Positions 34,157 to 39,622 of a DNA stretch of 39,622 nt are shown here, piece by piece; the stretch's first letter is position 1; each line of letters begins with the position of its first letter. The notes under the pieces are model-generated. The model did not search any database. It was not told the DNA's origin and saw nothing but the letters and a program-made list of their open reading frames with translations. The DNA is taken from the NCBI GenBank assembly GCA_030917395.1, contig JAUPUU010000489.1, forward strand, positions 1 through 39,622. The letters run 5' to 3'. A program made the translations under genes and the position numbers. This DNA comes from Cyanobacteriota bacterium erpe_2018_sw_21hr_WHONDRS-SW48-000092_B_bin.40. Lineage in GTDB: Bacteria; Cyanobacteriota; Vampirovibrionia; Obscuribacterales; Obscuribacteraceae.

Positions 34157-35702
34157 GTATCGATGCTCTTATGAAAGAATGAATCGAAGCCACGATCTCA
34201 TCGACTGACTGAAACCTATCACTGGGGCGTTGAGCACGACATTTAAAAACTATTTCGGCAAACAAGGGCGAGACTCCTGTCTCCGTCAACAATAGATTCG
34301 ACTGCTCAAGAGCTACCGGATCGCAGCCAGTCAACAGATATTGCAATGTGCCACCAAGGGCATAAATATCAGACTGCACGGAAGCTTCCCCACGAAATTG
34401 CTCAGGCGGCATATAAGCAGGCTTGCCGGCCGGTGGCAGGCCGGATACAGCACCGGTGGGCTCAGCAATAGTAAAGTCAATTAGCGTGAGCTTCTGCTGC
34501 CCATCAATAATGAGATTGTCTGGGGTAAAGTCGCGATGAACAATGACCGGATTGGAACCATGCAAATACCAAAGAATCTCGCACATTTGTATAGTCAAAT
34601 TTTTCACTAACGCAGTCGGCAAGGGCCCCTGATTTGCGCGATATTGTCTGAGATTGTTTCCACTTATTCGTTTAAGCACAAGAAAAGCACAACTGGAAGT
34701 ACTAAACCAATCAACAAACTGCACAATTTGTGGATGATTGATTCTCTGCAATACCATAGCCTCAGCTTCGAGCTGCTGAATAGCAACGTCTTTCAGATGC
34801 TTTCCTTGATAAACAGGCAGTAGATATGCCTTTACGACGACTTCGTCTTGCGTAGTTTGGTCGAAACACAAATAGGCGTGCCCCTGCCCACCAGAAGCCA
34901 GTTTTGACTTAACCAAATAGCGACCAGCTGCCAAAGTCTGACCATCCGGTATCTCCTGTAGAGATTCTGCCTCCGGTGCGGACGATAGACTATCAAGCCA
35001 GAGCTCAGTAAAGGATGTGTCAGCACTGGGTAGAGTTAGCGCTTTGGCAATACCATCATCAATGTTTATTTGGCTGGCAAAATTCGCAAGCGCATGAGAA
35101 ATTATCATCCAATTCTCGTGTGTATGGATGGCTGAGAGCCTTATGTAAATAGGCTCTTTCATCCGTCTGCCAGAAATGACGATGGTCTGTTTTGTCAAAT
35201 CACTACTCTTTGACGGTAAAAGATCAATTGTATTGATCGAGGTAAGCGGGATAGAAATTGGCTCCTTCCCCCTCAAATACAAGTCCAGAACGTTTTCTCT
35301 GACACTGATTGAGACAACCTTCAATAGCTTTGTACTCAAATACTTACTTATCTTTTTATTGATAAATCCACCATACTGATTCACGAATAGGCCTGGCACG
35401 CACAAACAAAACACAAAAAGCATGCCCTTTAGCTTAGCCATATTGGAGCCCGAAATCAGTAAGGCTACAGGTGCCCCCATAGCCATCAAAAAAGCGATAA
35501 TGGCGCACCAAATCACGAACCAATAGTAAGCGGGTTTAGAGTCTTCGATTAAGTCCATGGAGCTATCAAGCTCGCTGGTCATGCCATAGGGAAAACATCT
35601 AATGCTGAAATTCGGCACCTGAGATGCAAGGGCCCCGTCCGCACGGACAGGTTGATACTTTCGCAGCCAAATTCGCGAATAATTTTCGTCCGAACCTACC
35701 AT
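34149..35702 (-). CDS. Membrane Ser/Thr kinase 2 (2TM, PH-like, kinase) with HRDFTPDN/DFT motifs
   Basis: A 517-residue paralogue of kinase 1 with the same order: two membrane helices (about 60-84, 91-108), a beta-rich PH-like segment (about 120-212), a shared linker and the kinase domain (about 260-517). The glycine loop is ASGGQGHAYL, Lys291 lies in VVVKAY, Glu312 or Glu314 may be the helix-C partner, the catalytic loop is HRDFTPDN (389-396, Thr393 for Lys), and the Mg loop is DFT (409-411). The first 40 residues are basic and variable; Met41 could be the true start. It follows the DUF1963-TPR gene and overlaps kinase 1, implying coupled, equal expression. Confidence 0.9.
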   Translation of the reverse strand: MVGSDENYSRIWLRKYQPVRADGALASQVPNFSIRCFPYGMTSELDSSMDLIEDSKPAYYWFVIWCAIIAFLMAMGAPVALLISGSNMAKLKGMLFVFCLCVPGLFVNQYGGFINKKISKYLSTKLLKVVSISVRENVLDLYLRGKEPISIPLTSINTIDLLPSKSSDLTKQTIVISGRRMKEPIYIRLSAIHTHENWMIISHALANFASQINIDDGIAKALTLPSADTSFTELWLDSLSSAPEAESLQEIPDGQTLAAGRYLVKSKLASGGQGHAYLCFDQTTQDEVVVKAYLLPVYQGKHLKDVAIQQLEAEAMVLQRINHPQIVQFVDWFSTSSCAFLVLKRISGNNLRQYRANQGPLPTALVKNLTIQMCEILWYLHGSNPVIVHRDFTPDNLIIDGQQKLTLIDFTIAEPTGAVSGLPPAGKPAYMPPEQFRGEASVQSDIYALGGTLQYLLTGCDPVALEQSNLLLTETGVSPLFAEIVFKCRAQRPSDRFQSVDEIVASIHSFIRASIHE

Positions 35703-35777
35703 ACCTACTTGCTTCTACCGTTCTAGGCCGATGATAGTATCCTTTATTCCCGGATAGAAGAAATTGCAGCACGTGCC

Positions 35778-36953
35778 TTAGTGCACTACCACCCAAACCT
35801 TGTCAAAATCACCTGCAATTAAATCATCTTTGTGAATACAGAAGCAGAGCTTAACCCCGTTCTGCCACCAGATTGCTGCATCGTACAATGAATCAAGTTG
35901 AAGTAGAAGTATCCAATCATTTAAACCTTCTGTGAGCTTGGCAGCAACCAGCGGCTCTAAACTCTCAAACTGCTTATGAATGATACTATTGGCAGCTAGC
36001 TGACATTCAAGCTCCCAGCCGTCTTGCGACAATTGGGGGCAGCCAAATAGCCGATGCTTCTCAACGGAATGTCGACCATACCAAGCAGAACACAGCGAAT
36101 TGAATCGAGCCTCCTCCTCGCTAGTCATTTCAGGCTTCGACACAGAATCGTCTTGTGGAAAGGTCAATTCTTCCTCAAACGACACAGAATAAGACGTAAA
36201 GACGCAGTCTTCGCTTAGTCCTTCTGGTTCTTCCGGATAACACAACCTCACCCCCGGGGGAGTGAACAAAACTTTCCACCCGTAGCGATCTTTATGAGGC
36301 CAAGCAACAGGTTGCTCTACTGCATCGTAGAAAAAGGAAAGGAAGCCACATTTCCTATTAGTCAGTTCAGAGAAAGCTGTGCCAGCAAGACAACTAAGAT
36401 CAATTCGGCAAAGAAACGCCAAAGGTAATCCGTCAGCGTTGGATGGCCAACTAACATCATCCGGCAATATCGGCCAACCACCGATCTTTGAAGCAGCCTT
36501 ATCGGTGGGGTCCTCTTTCAAAATCATTCGCAACGATGGACGTGCAATTCTCATCATTGCATCTTCAAACTTCAAGAGATCGAAAACCTCGAAGAGACCA
36601 TGCAAATCACCATCTTTGGCCAATCTTTCAATGCCTCTTTCCATTGCAACTTTCGCATCGAGACGTGGTTGAATCTCGGCCAACAACTTAACGTAAGGCT
36701 CCGATTGACTGGGCTTAAGTTTTAGTTCTCTAGCCATTTCGTTTGCACGCGTGGCGTTATAGTGAGCCGCCGGATAATCATGCCGCTGAAATTTCAGCTT
36801 GGCCAACTCGAAGAAAGTAGCCGGTCGCTCTTCGATTTGCAGCGAAAATGAGAGCATGCGTTCAGCACCATAAACATCGCCCCGCTTAAGGTCTTGCATA
36901 GCGAAGTCGAAAAGCTTCGATGCATCTTGAGGGTAATCAGACAAGCTGTACAC
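35778..36953 (-). CDS. TPR-like plus DUF1963 (YwqG-like) protein
   Basis: A 391-residue soluble protein. I choose GTG 36953, six bases after GGAG (36960-36963 on the other strand), instead of the TTG at 36977. The N-terminal third (about 1-100) has TPR-like helices with LKRGDVYGAERMLSFSLQ and FELAKLKFQRHDYPAAHY. The DUF1963 domain follows (about 140-391): ASKIGGWPILPDDVSWP, LPLAFLCRIDLS, GFLSFFYDA and a C-terminal WILLLQLDS...CFCIHKDDLIAGDFDKVW. It is a paralogue of the shorter protein at 10055, with extra TPR helices. It sits just upstream of the kinase pair, which suggests but does not prove a link to phosphorylation. Confidence 0.87.
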   Translation of the reverse strand: MYSLSDYPQDASKLFDFAMQDLKRGDVYGAERMLSFSLQIEERPATFFELAKLKFQRHDYPAAHYNATRANEMARELKLKPSQSEPYVKLLAEIQPRLDAKVAMERGIERLAKDGDLHGLFEVFDLLKFEDAMMRIARPSLRMILKEDPTDKAASKIGGWPILPDDVSWPSNADGLPLAFLCRIDLSCLAGTAFSELTNRKCGFLSFFYDAVEQPVAWPHKDRYGWKVLFTPPGVRLCYPEEPEGLSEDCVFTSYSVSFEEELTFPQDDSVSKPEMTSEEEARFNSLCSAWYGRHSVEKHRLFGCPQLSQDGWELECQLAANSIIHKQFESLEPLVAAKLTEGLNDWILLLQLDSLYDAAIWWQNGVKLCFCIHKDDLIAGDFDKVWVVVH

Positions 36954-37021
36954 AGCCGACTCCAGCGAACGAATCAATCGATAATATAACGGAAAATACT
37001 CTTGGTCGTTTTTAGCGCTTA

Positions 37022-37050
37022 TTGCGTTTGTGGCGATTGCGTGATATCTT
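37022..37050 (+). promoter_or_regulatory. Promoter with paired ATTGCGT repeats before the toxin-antitoxin genes
   Basis: TTGCGT (37022-37027), a 17-base spacer and an extended -10 TGATATCTT (37042-37050). Two direct copies of ATTGCGT at 37021-37027 and 37036-37042 lie 15 bases apart within it, as expected for sites where an antitoxin represses its own promoter. The ribosome site AGGAG is 37067-37071. Confidence 0.6.
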
Positions 37051-37078
37051 AGGAATAACCGTCTTTAGGAGCCTACCC

Positions 37079-37522
37079 GTGTCACTTACGTTGCTACCGC
37101 CAAAGAAAGTAGTCGAACAAATTGCATTAGTGCCGACCAAGCGCCGCACACCAAGCCTAATTGACGCTGACGGCAAAGAAACAGAGTTACCGGAGGAAGT
37201 ACTCTCCCTCTTGAATTTTGTTATGGAGGCGTGGAAACACGGCCAAGGAATTACAGTCACAGCTCAATCTCAACTCCTCACAACCCAAGATGCTGCAGAA
37301 CTTATAGGCTGTTCGCGGCAGCATGTTGTTTCGCTTATGAATTCCGGCGCATTGCCGGGCCGAAAAATAGGCACTCATCGTCGCCTTAAGCTCGAAGACG
37401 TTCTAAACTTTATCAACGACGAAGACAAGCGTCGAGACAAGGCTATGGATGAGTTGGTGGCAATAACAGAAGAAATCGGTGGTTACAAAAATCAGCAGCA
37501 GAGGAAGCAACAGAGGAAGTAA
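37079..37522 (+). CDS. HTH (excisionase-family) antitoxin
   Basis: A 147-residue protein starting at GTG 37079, seven bases after AGGAG. A C-terminal helix-turn-helix of the HTH_17/excisionase type (about 66-113) reads LLTTQDAAELIGCSRQHVVSLM, split here, followed by the wing PGRKIGTHRRLKLEDVLNFI. The N-terminal half (about 1-60) is helical and may bind the toxin, and a Lys/Gln-rich tail ends it. Three bases later the PIN gene begins, so this is the DNA-binding antitoxin of a type II pair that should repress its own promoter. Family name is by domain only. Confidence 0.88.
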   Translation: MSLTLLPPKKVVEQIALVPTKRRTPSLIDADGKETELPEEVLSLLNFVMEAWKHGQGITVTAQSQLLTTQDAAELIGCSRQHVVSLMNSGALPGRKIGTHRRLKLEDVLNFINDEDKRRDKAMDELVAITEEIGGYKNQQQRKQQRK

Positions 37523-37525
37523 CTT

Positions 37526-38086
37526 ATGCCGTTCTCTGCCTTATACGACGCCAATGTGCTCTACCCATTTGAGATTAGAGACGTACTCATGGTTGCGGCT
37601 CGCACCGGTGCATTCCGAGTACTGTGGAGTGATGAAATCCTAGATGAGTGCGCCCGCAATTTAATTAAGGACGGTCGGGCAACTCAAGACAATATGGACC
37701 GCATGTTCACGGCGATGAAGAAACTCTATCCCAACGCTACAGTAACTGGCTTTCATCACCTAATACCATCAATGACCTGCGAAGCTAAGGATCGACACGT
37801 ACTGGCAGCGGCAGTGCTCGCAAAAGCCGATGTTATAGTCACCTACAATCACGTCGACTTTCCACCGGCTTCAGTAGAACCGCACGCAATCGAGATTCAA
37901 GCTCCAGATGAGTTTGTGCGAAACATCTTGGCTCTTTCACCAGATTCGTTTTTGAAATTCTTTAGAGACAATGCTAAACGCCGACACAAACCACCAATGA
38001 CACCAGAACAAGTAGCGACATATCTTGCCGAGGGAGAAATGCCTGAGTCAGGCGAACAACTTCTAAAACTACTAAAGAGTCGCTGA
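37526..38086 (+). CDS. PIN-domain toxin (PIN_3-like)
   Basis: A 186-residue PIN-fold ribonuclease, toxin of the pair with the HTH gene. Acidic catalytic positions are all present: Asp8 in LYDANVLYP, Glu41 in WSDEILDEC, Asp89 in KDRHVLAAA, and Asp111 in TYNHVDFP. This matches the larger PIN_3 branch in which the PIN domain is followed by a C-terminal helical extension (about 130-186, DSFLKFFRDN, MTPEQVATYLAEG). GAGGAAG lies shortly before the ATG, and the three-base gap indicates coupled translation. RNA targets cannot be predicted. Confidence 0.9.
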   Translation: MPFSALYDANVLYPFEIRDVLMVAARTGAFRVLWSDEILDECARNLIKDGRATQDNMDRMFTAMKKLYPNATVTGFHHLIPSMTCEAKDRHVLAAAVLAKADVIVTYNHVDFPPASVEPHAIEIQAPDEFVRNILALSPDSFLKFFRDNAKRRHKPPMTPEQVATYLAEGEMPESGEQLLKLLKSR

Positions 38087-38228
38087 GCGATTATCAAGAC
38101 AGGTTTCCTAAAGCGCAAAGGACGTATGATAAGCCATGTATGAATTGCTTCAAAAACTAGAATGCACCGTCGTAGAACGTGATAGCGGTGGCACGAGCAA
38201 GTGACAACAATAGCAGAGAACCTACATT

Positions 38229-39497
38229 CTACTCAACCTTCCCAGTATTGATAAACTCATGCGAATTGACTATGTCTAGGTTTTTATTCGCTTCAGATAG
38301 AGCTTTCGTCCAAATCTGATTATCCTTGCCGTTGATAAGAATTTCCGAGATCGTCCCTTCTTTATCCAAAGTCGCATTTAAAATTTGGCCGTCTGCGAGC
38401 AGGCACGAATAGCCGATTACTGCTCCATCTCTGTGAACTAACGACGTTTGCGACATATGGCGATTGGCCCACTGCGTGCCAAATTCAGAGGACCACTTTT
38501 GCTTGTACCTCATGAGGTAGGCAGTTACCAGACTCTCAATCATTGTAGTGGTTCGGAATTTCACATAGTCATCATCGCTCCACCTGTTTGAATATAAATC
38601 GTCCAACCAATTGAATTCGGGCTGCCAGGCATAACAAGATTTTCCTATCGGCTGTTCCTGCGTAACGTAAATTTCGCTTACCTCAGGGACGCCTTGAATT
38701 ATTTCAGCTCCCCAGATAACCTCTGCTTTGCCGGTACCCAGATCTAAACCGGGATAAAGGTGGCCGAGCCAGAGATAGCTAGAATCAAACGATCGATGCC
38801 TAGCATTCATTACAATATGGCGCGTCTCCGGTCGACAAAAGTCTTTGAGCCTGGCTTCATTCCAACGCTCTTGTAAGCATTTCACAAATGATGCCTCACT
38901 TTGCGCAGGCATTTTTTTCTCACTGGCTAGTGTTGCCTTTAAGCGTGCCAAATCAGCAACCGAGGCAGAGAGCGGCATAAAGATTTTATGAATCCAAATA
39001 GCCTCTTTAGCATTCTGAATATGCAACCAGGGATCTACCTTTGGATGTGATGCATAAAACAAGTCTCTCTCTGGGTTTAATAGCTGCACTGGACAAGGAC
39101 TAAACGCAAGAACGGCCTGCTGCCCGGCTAGTTTTTCAAATCTCTCTCTCGTGTTCTTTAAATCTTCACTGCAACCACGAATGGCAAAAGTTGCCAAACC
39201 TTGCTTGCAGTCTCCGCGCACCACTTCGTTGACATCGGCAGTCACGAATACACTGACACCATTTCCTTCTTCTACCTGGTGAACACTTTTGACTGTCAGC
39301 ACTATACAGTCGTGGAATGGGAAAAAGTGTGGGTATCGCTGTTGATATGCATTTAGCTCGGCCGGTGTGAGTGGACTAGCGGCGCTAACAGATTTTAGCG
39401 TTGAAACCAAGACAGCCAGTACAAAGGCAAAACCTATCATCACGTAGAAATAAATTCTATTCAAAACAGCAAGCGCTCCAACAGTGTGATGTTCCAT
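38229..39497 (-). CDS. Exported uncharacterised protein, 422 aa
   Basis: A protein with an N-terminal hydrophobic segment (about 15-35, YFYVMIGFAFVLAVLVST) ending SVSAAS, so likely a signal peptide or a membrane anchor after a short cytoplasmic start. The rest is mixed alpha/beta with Cys residues (CIVLTVK, GCSED, CPVQLL, CFCRP-type sites) that could form disulphides in the periplasm. It has no domain I can name. AGG lies upstream of the ATG, and a TATAGT sits about 20 bases upstream as a possible -10. It faces the PIN toxin with a 142-base gap. Confidence 0.8.
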   Translation of the reverse strand: MEHHTVGALAVLNRIYFYVMIGFAFVLAVLVSTLKSVSAASPLTPAELNAYQQRYPHFFPFHDCIVLTVKSVHQVEEGNGVSVFVTADVNEVVRGDCKQGLATFAIRGCSEDLKNTRERFEKLAGQQAVLAFSPCPVQLLNPERDLFYASHPKVDPWLHIQNAKEAIWIHKIFMPLSASVADLARLKATLASEKKMPAQSEASFVKCLQERWNEARLKDFCRPETRHIVMNARHRSFDSSYLWLGHLYPGLDLGTGKAEVIWGAEIIQGVPEVSEIYVTQEQPIGKSCYAWQPEFNWLDDLYSNRWSDDDYVKFRTTTMIESLVTAYLMRYKQKWSSEFGTQWANRHMSQTSLVHRDGAVIGYSCLLADGQILNATLDKEGTISEILINGKDNQIWTKALSEANKNLDIVNSHEFINTGKVE

Positions 39498-39545
39498 AAT
39501 ATGCTACCTAACACTATAGACATCCCTTTTACGTGCTTAATCAAA

Positions 39546-39572
39546 AAGCCCCGACCCTAAGGCCGAGGCTTT
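39546..39572 (-). terminator. Intrinsic terminator for the gene at the right edge
   Basis: On the minus strand GCCTCG pairs with CGGGGC (one G-U pair) around a 10-base loop and is followed by TTTTTGATT. On the plus strand the same hairpin has a C-A mismatch, so minus-strand use is favoured. It lies just before the start of the 422-aa gene and just after the stop of the partial gene. Confidence 0.7.
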
Positions 39573-39575
39573 TGT

Positions 39576-39622
39576 TTACTGAGACGTCATCACTGATTCA
39601 TAAAATGGTGGAGGCGGCGAGA
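39576..39622 (-). CDS. Partial gene: C-terminal 14 codons at the window edge
   Basis: On the minus strand a frame enters from the right edge, ends in TAA at 39578-39576, and would encode a Pro-rich tail (SPPPPFYESVMTSQ). The intrinsic terminator follows within about four bases, which supports a real gene end. The rest lies outside the window, and two other frames are also open for a shorter distance, so this is provisional. Confidence 0.4.
   Translation of the reverse strand, partial: SPPPPFYESVMTSQ

Noticed and set aside
38138-38206. 22-codon ORF in the gap after the PIN toxin
   Set aside because: The nearest AAGGA is about 13 bases upstream, the product is short and featureless, and its gap is only 142 bases. 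I cannot support it, although it could be a gene remnant.

Overview
The window is about half G+C by eye, densely coded on both strands, with short intergenic gaps, many convergent and divergent pairs, and lipoprotein and Sec signal peptides. The mix of an RRM-type RNA-binding protein, Ser/Thr kinases, TPR proteins, two DUF1963 proteins, a fasciclin protein, an APC permease and large uncharacterised families fits a free-living Gram-negative bacterium. My best guess, from memory of such gene mixes, is the non-photosynthetic cyanobacterial relatives (Vampirovibrionia/Melainabacteria, Obscuribacterales). No rRNA, tRNA, CRISPR array, transposase or phage gene was seen, so this looks like chromosome rather than a mobile island.

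Layout. 1-119: three tandem 35-bp repeats. 120-5128: APC permease (-), divergent from a 3-hydroxyacyl-CoA dehydrogenase plus AI-2E-type membrane protein pair (+), then a CaCA-type cation exchanger (-). 5223-7369: gatC, a possible 42-codon ORF and pyrG (+). 7412-9945: corA with an uncharacterised upstream partner (-). 10055-12768 or so: a three-gene overlapping cluster (-) of an uncharacterised 436-aa protein, an FCP/NIF-type HAD phosphatase and a DUF1963 protein. 12895-14677: TPR lipoprotein and glycine-zipper envelope protein (-). 14935-18830: fasciclin protein (+), MFS exporter and Uup-type ABC-F ATPase (-). 18949-20512: DUF188 protein, a 73-aa protein (-), an RRM protein with a leader hairpin and intrinsic terminator, and a small coiled-coil lipoprotein. 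20520-22460: MFS transporter and zinc-ribbon protein (-). 22693-25966: RlaP-like nucleotidyltransferase homologue with altered metal site, then a soluble hybrid histidine kinase. 26106-27624: a 40-aa membrane microprotein, a conserved hypothetical and a three-CxxC protein (-). 27744-29425: membrane-anchored protein overlapping a matrixin-like TPR protease (+), convergent with a polytopic membrane protein. 31296-32027: unknown protein with a strong terminator. 32107-36953: TPR-DUF1963 protein, two overlapping 2TM/PH-like/kinase paralogues and a ferritin-like protein (-). 37079-38086: HTH-PIN toxin-antitoxin pair (+). 38229-39622: secreted protein and the end of another gene (-).

Most interesting regions. 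The tandem kinase paralogues share a non-standard catalytic loop (HRDFTPDN, Lys replaced by Thr) and a DFG motif changed to DFN or DFT, on a membrane plus PH-like platform. The RlaP-like protein lacks the usual DxD pair. The hybrid kinase carries an HPt-like domain in which the phospho-His is Glu. The phosphatase-DUF1963 cluster and a second DUF1963 protein beside the kinases suggest, by inference only, a shared protein-phosphorylation or stress theme. Several start codons were moved from the longest open frame to positions with proper ribosome binding sites; several genes without such sites have a TATAAT-like box 6-8 bases before the start and may make leaderless mRNAs.
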